From NCBI GenBank assembly GCA_013398295.1, contig VZSF01009842.1:310001-374000 (forward strand): DNA of 64,000 nt, written 5' to 3'. How positions within the stretch are numbered: the first letter of the stretch is position 1; every line of letters begins with the position of its first letter. Of this stretch, positions 49,201 to 60,911 are shown in pieces. The translations under genes and the position numbers were made by a program. The notes below the pieces were generated by a model. That model saw only the letters and a list, made by a program, of their open reading frames with translations. It was not told where the DNA came from and made no database searches. This DNA is from Chionis minor (Eukaryota; Chordata; Aves; Charadriiformes; Chionididae).

Positions 49201-52200
49201 AAAGGAAATATTTTTATGGTTAGCTACCCTTTATGAATTGATAGCCGCTTTACTTCCCACCCCTCGATGCAAGGGGGTCACACGTATTCTTCAATAAGCC
49301 ACAGGATGTACCAAGGGCTCTAAAATGTGTGTCCTTCAAGTTTAAATCTTTTCCATGGAAGAAAACTGCATAAGCGTACTTAGATTAATATTATTAACAA
49401 CTTTACATGCATAGCTTGTCATAGGTCTGCGGAGTTGGTAGGTGACGAAAGCTGGAGAAGACAGCAAAATGTGAACAGTCTTTTAAAATGAATTCTAAAA
49501 ACAAAGGGGTCACACATTTGTATATGAAGCGTAGAAGTCAATGTGACCAGGTTTTTGAAAACTGTTAGTGCAAAGTCCAAATCTGATTTCTGGGGAAAAG
49601 AGTGTTGCTGAGCGCTCTGCCACAGCAAGAGCCACCCTGCGCCAAGCAAAAACTTCTCACACATCATCCTGTCCCCAGTGCTGTATCCCTGCCAGCAGCC
49701 CCAGCACTGGGAAGTGGGGGGGTTTGCAGGGGATGCTGATGCTGGCTGAGGCAGTCTCCACCCATTGAGCCAGTCCTGCTGCTGAGCATCACCTTGCACG
49801 TCTCAGGAAATGAGACAAGGGCATCCTTGGACATCTCAGGAGCAGCGGATGCTCTGTTGGACTTCCCTATTTCTTCTGTTTTGATGTCTTTATCACCCAG
49901 AGAGAAGTCTCCCAGAGATCACTTGTTTTCTGTCTTTTTTTCTTTTTCCTCTAGGTGTTCCCTGCTTCTCAATGAGGTCATGAGGGTTATCACACCTCTG
50001 TCAAAGTTGGGATTGTGCTGTCCCTAAAAGTAGTACTCGGGCAGTACCAAACACCTTGGAAAAAAAAACTGAGAAAGGGGCATATTGGTAGCAGTACTTT
50101 CCTCATATGTGCTTCTAACCTTCAGCACTCTGTCTCAAGGATTTCCTCAGCCAGAAATCGTGTCTTTCCATCTGAGTCCTTGATGGATTATTTTTCTCCC
50201 TCATGAATTTCAACTTTCTTGAACTTCTGTAATCTTTTAGCTTCCACAGCACCTTGTAGCAAGAAGTTCCACTGCTTAAGTATGTATTGTGGGAAGAGCA
50301 GTCTCATCTTGTTTGTTTTGAACGTGCAGCATGCCTCCTGGTGTGCCCTAGGCCACTTGGCAACTTTCAGTAAAGTTTGCTGGTCCAGACTGCTGGCATT
50401 ACTGATGGAAAACGGTTTCAATCAGATAGTAGGAACCTGCTGGTGGAGGTATCCTTTATAGGGCACTGATGGCGTCTGTTAGGAAAACCTCCACATAAGC
50501 TTTATAATGATATTTCCCAGATTTACTCAAACTGTTTACTTAAAGATAGCTAATTAGTCAGGATACAAAGAGGTGGGAATTAAAGAATTAGAATTGTAAA
50601 TATTGACACTTTGAAAAAATAGTTATTTAGATTAGTGAAAGCTGGACTATTGTGACAGAAAGCAGCTTGCACTAGACAAATAAGCAGTGTGGCTGCAGAT
50701 GAAATTTTAAAAATCCACTAGAGAAAATACTTCTAATCATTCACCTAATTGTGTTGCAAATTCAGTTATCCTGTATATCATTGTGAACAGACAAACATTA
50801 AGCAGTAGGAGTGGAGTGAGGATGAGTACTGCAATGGCTACTTTTACTTGAAGTGCTGTGTTAATCCTGGTTCAGCCTGGGGCGGGGGAAACTGTGAAAG
50901 TATTGAAATATAGGAAATATATACAAATTAATGATGAAAATTATCAGAGATCTGGGAAAGCTGCTTCTGCAGAGGTACTGAAGGGCTCTAGGCAGTTTAT
51001 TACAGTAGACTGCTTAGTGTATACAGAAGAACGAGAACTTAACAGTTTCAAACCTAGCAAAAAGATAATACTGAATGTGTTTATGGGAATTAATGAGTAA
51101 AATGTTGGAATAATTGCTGTGGAATTGTCAGAAATGTAAAAGATACATTTGCATAAGCAGGGAGAGAAACTACTGCCAGGTAGCAGTTCCTTTAAATAAA
51201 TACAGGAAACTTTGGGGCACTAGAAAATAATTAACCTGGTTTATTAGCTTAGATATGTTTGCACCTTCTCTGAATTGTGTGCGCTGGTCACTGTAGGGGA
51301 GACATAAGAGACCTTGATTTTATGTACTGTGACTACTGCCACTGCTCATCAGCTCGTGAAAGTTCATGTAAGCCCTAAACTGTGAAGGTAAGAAGAAATA
51401 AAGCTGAGAGAACATTTGTGCTTGAGAAGGATCGCTGGAGATCCAAGGAGCGCACAAAAGATGAGAAGGTCTCGAGTTGGTTCCCCAGTGAGAGCTGGGC
51501 GCTGTCAGCTCACGCAGTGCCCCTGCTCCAGCTGCCTTTGCTTCCACCATGTAGGTCCTCACCAGCATTCATCTGGAGTGGTCTCTCTGGCTTGCCAAGG
51601 TGTTCCTTGGGATCCAGACAGACCTGAACCTCATCAGCTACAGAATGTTTGAAAACATAGATTCTCAGGGGCGTTCTGCTACAACATTGCTGCAAGATAC
51701 ATATTAACCGAAATCAGTCTATGTGTAGAAGAGAAGTGAATTCACTGTCACTTCATCAGAGAAAGGAACAGCACACCCAAAATAGCTTTGAGCTCACATG
51801 CTTTAAAGAGCAGACTGTCAGCTATTGTAGGTCTTTCCTTTTTTGAATTACTCACCTTTGAATAATAATTTAATACAGGAGTGGCAGTAGAGAAACTGTC
51901 AGATGCTAGGGCATTCACTGGGAAGGTGAGACATGAGTTCAGTTTCTGTTCCAATAAATATTTATTTATATGAAATGGAGTAGAGCCAAAACATAAGTGA
52001 AAGATCCCTACCCAGGCCAGTCAGTGATCTGGGCTTGATGTGGAGATCGCTTCATGTCCTTGGTTTTGAGATAGGGACAATAAGGATATCATTTTAGGCC
52101 GTTAAGTCTTGCTCCCAGCACTGCAGGGGTTTGTTCATAGTCTGCCTTATTCCCATCTCCTCCGTACTCTTAGTGACTTTTAACTATGTTAATGTAATAG

Positions 52201-52630
52201 GCCAGCTGGGAGAAAAAGACGATTCTTCTAATTTATCAGGTGAGTATTCTTATAAAAGACCAAAACCTTAGTAACTGAATCTGTAGACATTTAATAGTGT
52301 TTATTGCTCGCCACCCACCTGTTGAAATGCAACTAGAGTATCAGACAGACTAAAACAATCTTTATATATCTGTCTGTTTCCTGGCAGTGATTTTTTCCTC
52401 CCTCCCCTACAATTCCTCCTGTATTGTTTGCATCTCTAGCAATTGTTTTGTCTTGCTTGAGTTCTGCTTTGTCCTTCTTATCAGCCCTCTCCAGTGTCTG
52501 GCTTCATGTTCATTCAAGCGTTTTCAGGCTTCCTTGCCAGCAGCTCAGTTCCGCACTGTTTGAGATGCAGCCCCATCCCATCCTTCTGCGCCAGCTTACA
52601 TCTTCCCAGAGGGACTCAGCAATTTCTCAA

Positions 52631-52828
52631 TTGAGGGTGGTGAGACACTGAAACAGGTTGCCTGGAGAGGTTGTGGATGCCCCATTCCTGGAGGTGTTCA
52701 AGACCAGGCTGGATGAGGCTTTGAATAACCTGGTTTAGTGTAAGGTGTGCCTGCCAATCACAGGGGGGCTGGAGCAAAGTGATCTTTAAGATCCCTTCCA
52801 ACCCAAATCATTCTATGATTCTGTGATT
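52631..52828 (+). mobile_element. CR1 LINE 3' end, sense to ADARB1
   Basis: Starts in 'gagggtggtgagacactgaa', runs through 'caggttgcctggagagg' and 'ctggatgaggctttgaa', and ends in 'tcccttccaacccaaatcat' with two octamer-like units (TTCTATGA, TTCTGTGA). It is 5'-truncated. It lies in the 9.4-kb intron after the dsRBD exon. Confidence 0.93.
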
Positions 52829-54313
52829 GTATACCAACACTGCAGTTTCCCCTCCTTTGTTTATTATATGAAAAAAAATTTTTTTGAAAAAAAGCTAATG
52901 TATCCACCCTGTATACAAGCGTCATATCTGGTTGCTGTTCGAGCAACTGGGCTGTCAGCAATATTGGCAAGTACATTGACCATGGCTTTCTTCCCAGAAG
53001 CATCTGACAGTTTTAGTTCCTACCTCCTGATGAGAACCTCCTCAAGCCAGCCCTGGTTTGCCTGGGGAGTGGGTGATTGTGTGCTTCTGTAGATCAGCCT
53101 CCCTTTGGCTGGGTAGGTTGAGGATCTATGTAGCAAGTTACCCATGTTTGGTGGTCCTGAAAGAAGCATTCCTCTATGACCACCCTTGGCAACCAGTCAG
53201 TTTTGGTTCAGCGTTTTGGAATTGTCATTTCTGTTATGTGATGAATTTTGTGGTTTTGTGTAGCTTACTGTTGGAGAAGGCTCCTGCAGTTACCAGTCAT
53301 CACACTCACTTTTTTTCAGAGAAGGGGTGACCCATATTGTTTATTACCTGGATGGTAAGCCATTCTGGCAGGCTCTAAAGCATCTCTTTGTTCTTTTTGT
53401 GGATCAGGTCCATCACTATTTGGAAAAGTTTGTTTCACTCCTTCTGCACTAGTATATTCCATCAATGTAATTCAGCACGATTTTACATTGCCTAGTAGCT
53501 TGTCAGCCACCGGCTTCCTGTCTCCTGTCCAGCATGTCATGATATAAGGTCGAGCAGAAAAATATGTACATTACAGAAATGAGAGTATAAAACTTGCAGT
53601 ATCCATAATCATGCAGTAGGCCTATGGATAAAACACTGGAATGGGGACTCTGTTTCTCGTCCCTGCAGTCATCTGCCCACATTTCTGCAGGGATAATTAA
53701 TACACAAAAGGCAATTTCTAAAATCAGGGAGATAATAAAATTGTTGCTCATTATTTTTCTTTTGTGTATTTACCTTAAAGTTTAGCTTTCTGCATTAGGT
53801 AAGTACTAGCACAATTAAGTGCAGAGTTTGTGCTGTGTGGCCACGGTGCTGTCAGATGACAGATTGTAACGCGATTTTGGGTCCAGCAGCAAAATTACCT
53901 TATTTGAAAATCAGTGCCTGACCAGACATGTTCGTAGCCTCTGAGCAAAATTGCGTTCCTGAAAGATTTCTCAATCTGTTTCTGAGTTGCAGTCCATTCA
54001 ATGCATCAAGAAAATTTGTATTTGCAATGTCGAGAGTGTTCTGACTCTACAAGTTGTTCAACTGCAAAATGTTGGTACAGATGTGACCTCAGTCAGCACT
54101 GGCTGCTGGTTCTACTCTCCAGTCAGGTTCTGGAAAAAGCTGTTGAGCTGTGAAGTCATGACACATGAGCTTTAATTATTGCTTCTTTGGCTGCTAGAGC
54201 TTTTCCAGAAGGAAGTTAACATTAAGAGCTCCTCCATGTTACTTCTAGACTGTAGGTTCTCATGAGCATTGTTCAGAAAATGATGGTGAATCAGGCTGGC
54301 AGTCTTCAAACCC

Positions 54314-54339
54314 TTTTTTTCTTTTCTTTCTTTTCTTTT
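54314..54339 (+). repeat. T-rich CTTTT/CTTTC simple repeat
   Basis: Units of CTTTT and CTTTC following a T7 run, inside the 9.4-kb intron. Confidence 0.85.
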
Positions 54340-55618
54340 GATCCTCGCGGCTTGTTTTTAGAACTGATTGTGTTCAGGAGTTTATACTGTTTCAAGTGGG
54401 TGCCCCTAAACTCTGTACACTGCTGCCCATCAGCGCTGTTGATTTGCCTTGGGCCCTCTGGAGGGGTGAGAGTGGTGATCTTCTTCCATTACTGAGAGCC
54501 CCAAGACAGTTTGTAAGCAGAAGACTCTCAGCCACAAGTGTCCTTTTGGGCTTGATGTAGTTGCTTACATGTGTGCTTAGCATAATATTAGATGCTCTTG
54601 GGTATCTAAGACATCTGCACGGCACTGTGTCCTCCTTGTGTATCAACCTGTGGGCCACATGGTTACTCCAGAACATCTCAGATACCACTGGGTGCCAACA
54701 CACAGACAACCAGCTCAGTGCTGTTGCATAGATTGCCCTGGTTTTCAGTTTCTTTTCAGGTGAGAAATCAAGAACTTGATCTTGACTCATCTCTAGCTGT
54801 TACAGTTCCAGCTGCCTTAAAAACAGCAGGTGAGATTAGCTGCAGTGTTGAACTAAACCATTGTTCAACAAGAGCAGGACTGCTATATTGAAGTTTTCCT
54901 TAAAACTGGAATTTAGTCCCCCTTGTAGTCTGACTGACGTTGCTTGCTTGCCTGCTGGCAAGATACAACAATGCTGTGACTGTTACTGTTCAAGTTTTCC
55001 TGAAGGTGAAAGAGGTAAATCCTTCCTAATTTTGAGATAGATTATTTTGGACATTTTCTATTCCTAAATTTGTATGGGTCTTATAAAAATAAAAAACAGA
55101 AAATGTTTAATCAGTGTTTAAAACAGATTCATTCTTATTTATATAATAGCTAGGTAGTTAATTCAATTGTTATAAAAGGTTTACATGTTGGTTTAAGGAG
55201 CCTGGTTTTTGCACCCCAAGCTTCTTGTCAGGTCGAACGTTGAGGATACTGAAATGATGTGTTTTGAGGTTTGAGCACAAAAGCATAGACTTCTCTGTCC
55301 ATCCGGTTGTTCTCCTAAGCCTCAAATGTTCATAACGACCGTGAGCATTAGGTATTTTGATGCTTGGTTTAGGGCTGTCTGACCCTGTTTTAATAGACGG
55401 GAAGCACACAGAGCTCTGCTTTCACTTATAAAAAGCGGCTAGTGTTCAATATGCCTGAAAATGGGACCTAGCCACCTCCTTGACATATTGCTGATGATTC
55501 AATGTCCACTTGTTTAATTTATTGTCAAATGATCTGGAAGTGTAAATCTTTATAACCTGCTGTAATTTTTAAATTATTTGTTTAATTTTCTAATATGCAT
55601 TTCTGTGTGATTCTGCAG

Positions 55619-55733
55619 GTTTTAGCTGATGCTGTTGCACGCTTGGTTGTAGATAAATTCAGTGATTTGACAGAAAATTTCACATCTCCACATGCACGTA
55701 GAAAAGTCCTTGCTGGAATTGTCATGACAACAG
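55619..55733 (+). CDS. ADARB1: ADARB1 exon: start of deaminase domain
   Basis: The acceptor is gtgattctgcag ending at 55618 and the donor is gtaaag at 55734. The exon is 115 nt, residues 321 to the first base of codon 359, entering in phase 0 after Gln320. It encodes the opening of the deaminase domain, VLADAVARLVVDKF, followed by the strongly conserved SPHARRKVLAGIVMTT. It supplies a helix and first strand of the catalytic core and holds no catalytic residue itself. Splicing directly from the dsRBD exon restores LPQ-VLADAV with no gap. The 9.4-kb intron before it is one of the longest in the window. Confidence 0.95.
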
Positions 55734-56839
55734 GTAAAGAAAAAAAAAAAGAGTACTATTTAAACTGCTTGAATAAGAGAGCTCTGTTTGCATTCTAGGA
55801 AACTATCTTTTCAGTCAACCAATGTTGAAATATATTTTTACTATTTAATCTTTGAAGTGTACTAAATATAGCAAATAAATCTTGGCTAAAGATAATTACA
55901 GAAAAATTAGACCTGCGAATATGTCTGTTTCCACAGAGTTCCTGTCTTCTGCCTGATTGAGACATCTGAGATAACTCATGGTCTACAAAATACATGTACC
56001 TTTTCAGATGAATTGTGCAACTTTTTGAAAGTAAATCTGAAATAAAATTCACCACATTGGTCACACAGATGGCATTCATGGTTTTTGGCATATTATATAC
56101 GAAATTATGCTTCCTTTCCAAGTTCTTAAGGTTTTGAACTTTGTTGACTTATTCTTGCTATACTTTATTCTTAGTCCTTTGTGTCTCAGTCATTTTAGTA
56201 AACATATCTGAAGAGAGCAGCTTATGTTTTGGCAGCTGACACTGGTGTGCATGTACAAACAGCAGTAATGCTGTGGTTCTCTTGAGTGCTTGGCAGGAGA
56301 TCTGTGCTCTGCCAGATCGCCCAAACAGTGAAGTTCTGCCCTAAGCTGATCTGCATCCACACTGCTGCTGAATTTTCCTCAGGCTAAGATTTATCTTGGT
56401 CTTCAGTCCATCTGAACCCTCAATGGGACATTCATTTTGGGCTTGTCATAAAATGTCCCCAGTTAGTGAATATCTACATAAGTGGCCAGAAGGTACATGC
56501 TTGAAAGCTAGCTGGGTGCCTGGGACTCAGGATAAAAATGCTGGTTTTGCAGCTCAGGCTTTAATAACTAACTCCTCCTGAAGCAGCAATTTTTCCCTAC
56601 AGTTTTTCAATTTCAAACTTGTCTGAACTCCAACATGAAGAATTCACAAGAAGCATAGACAGTACTGGTACAGAAAGCATATGGCTGAGTGAAGCTTTTG
56701 CTTTAAAGAAAATATCAGAAGAAAAAAGACTTTTTTTTTTTTTAAAGGAGAAAGGAAAAAAAAGGGTTCAGCAAAAAGATCACTTACTACATTATTTGTG
56801 ATTTTAATTGCATCTTTGTCCTGACATTTTGTTTTGCAG
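55734..56839 (+). other. ADARB1: ADARB1 intron, 1.1 kb
   Basis: GTAAAG to TTTGCAG. No repeats or embedded features recognised beyond A/T runs. The two following introns, 57009-57506 (498 nt) and 57656-58234 (579 nt), are likewise featureless, and neither contains a cassette exon like the primate Alu exon. Confidence 0.92.
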
Positions 56840-57008
56840 GTACAGATGTGAAAGATGCCCTGGTAATAAGTGTTTCTACAGGAACAAAGTGCATCAATGG
56901 TGAATACATGAGTGATCGTGGTCTTGCATTAAATGATTGTCATGCAGAAATTATATCTCGCCGGTGCCTGCTTAAATTTCTGTATACACAACTTGAGCTT
57001 TATTTAAG
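56840..57008 (+). CDS. ADARB1: ADARB1 exon: catalytic H-A-E motif
   Basis: The acceptor is gttttgcag ending at 56839 and the donor is gtgagc at 57009. The exon is 169 nt, residues 359-415, both end codons split. It encodes [17 protein letters not shown], then [23 protein letters not shown] and an [10 protein letters not shown] tail. His393 is the zinc ligand and Glu395 the proton-shuttling acid in the CHAE motif shared with cytidine deaminases. They equal human H394 and E396 (numbering one lower). The residues around the inositol-hexakisphosphate core are intact as far as visible. The exon fits the family length and shows no frame damage. Confidence 0.97.
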
Positions 57009-57506
57009 GTGAGCTGGAGGGAAAAGGAAGATGACCTGATCATGCAGAGCTGAAAAGGTGGTGATGTAAAACATCTGTCTTAATTATTTAAATGTGAAAC
57101 ACTTGTCCCATTGCATTAGGATGTTTGAGAACTCAGGCCCTTTGCCCTGAAGTTTGACTTTAATAAAACATGTATTCAGTTAGGTATCAATCATGAGGGG
57201 GAGGACAGAAAAAATAATTGGAAATCATTCTGTAAACTGTGAACATGTAAATCAAAATTACCTCAGGTGGGCTAAAGTGTGGTGATGTTTCATTTGCTGG
57301 TAAGTGCCTGAAAGTTCTTGACATATGGGGATGTCAAGGTCTCTCTTATTTCTTGTCTCAGTGGTCTTTTGTTATTTTAATAACTGTTAGGTTTGTACTA
57401 TAAAATTTCTAGACATTCTGTGTTTGTTTTAATGCCTATTAAGACTGCCCAGCTTATGGTGATGCGTTAATGTCAGTTTTGACTCTAGCTTTATTCTTTG
57501 TTGCAG

Positions 57507-57655
57507 CAATAAAGAAGATCAACAAAAATCAATTTTTATCAAATCGGAGCGAGGCGGGTTTAAGCTGAAGGAGAATGTGCAGTTTCATCTCTATATCAGC
57601 ACATCTCCTTGTGGCGACGCTAGGATTTTCTCACCACATGAAGCAGCACAAGAGG
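57507..57655 (+). CDS. ADARB1: ADARB1 exon: first zinc-ligand cysteine (PCGDAR)
   Basis: The acceptor is ctttgttgcag ending at 57506 and the donor is gtatga at 57656. The exon is 149 nt, residues 415-465 with both ends split. It encodes SNKEDQQKSIF, a KSERGGFKLKENVQFHLYIS segment, then TSPCGDARIFSPHE. Cys450 is a zinc ligand (human C451). The exon ends in the middle of the loop that grips RNA 5' of the edited base. The residues on either side of its donor (AAQE here, then DQG in the next exon) differ from mammals, although the flanking SPHE and [10 protein letters not shown] are unchanged. Mammalian primates insert an Alu-derived cassette at this junction; nothing like it is seen in the following intron. 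Confidence 0.96.
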
Positions 57656-58234
57656 GTATGACAGCACCCTACTCAAGCAAGGGAGTTTAAAGTATTCTTT
57701 GAGCATGTATAAGTGGCACAGTTAAAATTTAGGTGACTTCTTTCCTTTTAGTGTAGATGTGTGTTAGACAAAGATCTCCTCAGAAAAATCTGAGCTGTTC
57801 TTCTGTATGGTAGAAGCTAAGTATAGACTGATCCAGTATGTGGTCTTGAAGAGGCTGAATGCTAGCCAAGATAAGCCAGTGAGCCAGCCAGTTTTACAGA
57901 ACTAACATTATTTCCATCTTTTAACGCTGGTTGTATACTTCTTGATCTGTCCATTGACTTCATTCTAATGCTGTAACGCTCAACAGAATTGAAGAGCTAC
58001 CTGCTGTGTGCTGCTCATTCATGGAAAGCTTGGTTTAATTGCAAGTGTGTTTTAGAAGATAGTATTTTTGAGAGACGTCTGATGCTGTAGCTAATTTGCA
58101 AGGAGCAATAAATTGTTATGCAAGACAGCAGTTACACAGACGACTAGCTGTAATTGACTCTTATTACTGTAATGCTATCTGTAAAACACTGTAAGAATGT
58201 TTCTTAGCTGATTACAAGTATTTTTGTCGTTTAG

Positions 58235-58403
58235 ATCAAGGGGACAGGCATCCAAACCGCAAAGCAAGAGGACAGCTACGGACAAAAATAGAATCTGGGG
58301 AAGGAACCATCCCTGTGCGCTCTACTACCACTATCCAGACGTGGGATGGCGTATTGCAGGGAGAAAGGCTACTTACCATGTCCTGCAGTGACAAGATAGC
58401 AAG
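58235..58403 (+). CDS. ADARB1: ADARB1 exon: base-flipping loop and second zinc-ligand cysteine
   Basis: The acceptor is tttgtcgtttag ending at 58234 and the donor is gtgaga at 58404. The exon is 169 nt, residues 465 to a split Arg521. It encodes [15 protein letters not shown], then [33 protein letters not shown] and the first two bases of Arg. Glu487 (human E488) fills the space of the flipped adenosine in the SGEG loop. Cys515 (human C516) completes zinc binding. Lys518 and Arg521 correspond to residues that contact inositol hexakisphosphate. The remaining deaminase exons, which should begin with a tryptophan codon, do not appear in the last 5.6 kb, so this is the last coding exon visible. 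Confidence 0.96.
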
Positions 58404-58800
58404 GTGAGATACCGAATGATTGGTTTCTCTGCTATTGTTTTTTGTTGCTGAACAAGAAAGGAGGCTTGCATGAACGTGAAAGTGCAGATTATTGATTGGC
58501 TTATTTCATTGCTTAGATGTAGCATGGGGGGTGGCTGTAATTCCAGTGATAAAGCTCTGATTCTTCAACTGCAATTGGGTCAGGCATTCTGCTGGCTTCG
58601 GGGACAAGATGAAATCACCTATCATTCCAGCAACTTCAAGTCATGACAGCTTTGTTTTGTATTTATATCACTGGGAATTAGCAGAGGAATGTTTTTGGAT
58701 TTTCCCTAAAGCAGAATAGCAATAGCAAAATGGTGCAATAAATATATTGCATTAGTTATGTTTGGATAACTTCCTTTGATATACATCCTTACCCTATTAT

Positions 58801-58934
58801 TGGAAGTGTTCAACGTCAAGTTAGATGGGGCTTTGAGCAACCTGATCCTAGTGAAAGGTATCCCTGTGGCAGGGAGGTTGGACTAGATGATTTTTAAAGT
58901 CCCTTCCAACCCAAACCAATCTGTGATTCTATGA
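58801..58934 (+). mobile_element. CR1 LINE 3' end, sense to ADARB1
   Basis: Runs from 'tggaagtgttcaacgtcaag' through 'ggttggactagatgattt' to 'tcccttccaacccaaacc' and a single TTCTATGA end unit. It is 5'-truncated and lies 397 nt after the last visible coding exon. Confidence 0.92.
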
Positions 58935-60911
58935 TATCAAAGATACATACATGTTCCATGGATAGATTTAGATTTGTATTATTTTATACAGACAAAATCT
59001 TAATTCATGGGCACTTTTATTTTTTAACTTTAAAATTATTTTAATTTCAGTTTAAATATTTTTACTGCAATTAAATATTTTGTTTCCGATACTTTTATTT
59101 ATATTTTATCTGATGCCTTCTTTGCTGCAGTTTTTGATGAAGATTGAAAGATTTTTTTGTTCAAAATCATAAGTAGACAAATGATTAGCCCCCCCCCCCC
59201 AAAATAGAAGCAATATCCTTTAACAAGGATCAGAAGTATGGGAGAGTTGCAACATAATTTTTCGAAAAGAGTCTGTGTGTTTACAGCCTCTGTGTTCTTG
59301 TAAAATAGACAAGAAATGCCAAGTTTTTCAGCTGATGATATTTTAATTGTTTTTAATTTTCTATTGCTATTTTCTCAAGTTACAGTTAGTCTGATTCAGA
59401 ATTTAAGTGTATTAAGTTGAAACTATTCTTGTCAACTGCATATGCCAAATCACATATATAGGAGGAAGGTTATGTAATTGCTTTGTTTGTCCAGTCTTGT
59501 CTCAAGTAATCAGCATCTCTGCTGATGGAAGACATTTTACTTTCATTTAAATCCCCTAACATAAATGGATAGGGCTTTCAGAAACTAGGACAGTGGGATG
59601 TTGAAAGGTAATTCTACAAAATTGACATTTCAATTTCTTATTATAATATTTTCAATAAAATTCACCAAATAAATTTCCCAGCTTCATGCCGGGGACTTCT
59701 CTACCCGACGTGGTAATCGTGTCACATTCATTTGACTTTTATCATGTCATCATTGCTATTAGTGCAAATAAGAAAAAATAAATTAAGATGGTTGTTGAGC
59801 TAGAACACATTTGACTATTTTATTGATTTTGTGTGATGCAGAACAGAATCCATCTCTCGCTTGCGTAGCTAGCTGTCACCTCTCCTTGGGGCTAATGGGA
59901 ATAATTTTGTTTGTGCCAGTAAAGGAAGCAAATAGAACCCCTTGACACAGAACAAAGACTGTATGACGGGTAAGGAGGCCCAAATTTTCATATTCTTTTT
60001 TTCCTTTTCTTTTTTTACATTTCCCTGATACTTGTGACCATATTTTGACCATTTACATTTGAAAGAATGCATTGCTGTGTAGTGTCCGGCATTCAGTTCT
60101 CCAGTGCACCTGAGCCCCGTGAGTTTCCACTGAGCTTTCCCAAAGGTTCACAGTTCCAGCCTGGAAAAGCTGTAGATAAATTCAGGGTGCAAGATTGCAC
60201 AGGCAGGAAAACTCCTTGTATCTGAACAGCCTCATCTGCATGGGTTATGTGTATATCCAAGATGTTATTTCCAGCCTCTGAGTGCTTTGTTGCAGTGTGC
60301 TGTCTAGCACCCTCCTGAGCCTAGTAGGAAAATCCCAGAAAAATTGTGAGGAACATGGAAAAGCCATGACTGTAAATCCCATTTGGGTCAGAAGTATTAG
60401 AACAGGATTATCCTGGTGCGTTAGTGGCTGGTGGCACTGCAGTACAGTGTTAGGGTGGTTTCTGTGACCAGAGTAACTGTTTTGGGACATTAATGTACGT
60501 GCATTTTCTAAAATGTATCCTAAACTTGTTCCATGGTACTTTATTATGTGTATTTTTGTCATACTTGTTTTGATGTGTTTTTCTGCTCACATTTATTTTA
60601 AGTTTTTTGACCTCAAATAATTACTTTACTTCTCATGAAACATCCCAGTTGTGGCTAATGTCTTGCTGAGAAGAAGAAATTTTTTTTTCATCCTATTTCA
60701 TTGCTAGGAAGGCTGTAGGAACTGAGAAGTGCCTTAAGGTTAGGTCAAGTTCTTAAAGGGAGGTCATTTGTGCTCTTTTACTCTGAACAAGGGAAAAATT
60801 ATTTCTGATAATCTTTGGTGTGAAAGAGCATCACATCCCATGCACTGGCCTCATTTTGTGCTTATTCAGAGTGGGAAATCCAAATGGACGTTTGTAACTT
60901 GATCTTTCTCT

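Larger units (their letters stand above)
46201..55618 (+). other. ADARB1: ADARB1 intron between dsRBD exon and deaminase exons
   Basis: 9.4 kb, GTGAGA to TCTGCAG. It contains a TG/TA-rich stretch at 46316-46346, the sense CR1 at 52631-52828 and the CTTTT repeat at 54314. No further exon is seen. Confidence 0.92.

Noticed and set aside
57656..58234. Cassette exon equivalent to the primate Alu exon in ADAR2
   Set aside because: No Alu-like or other exon-like sequence in this 579-nt intron; that exon is primate-derived.
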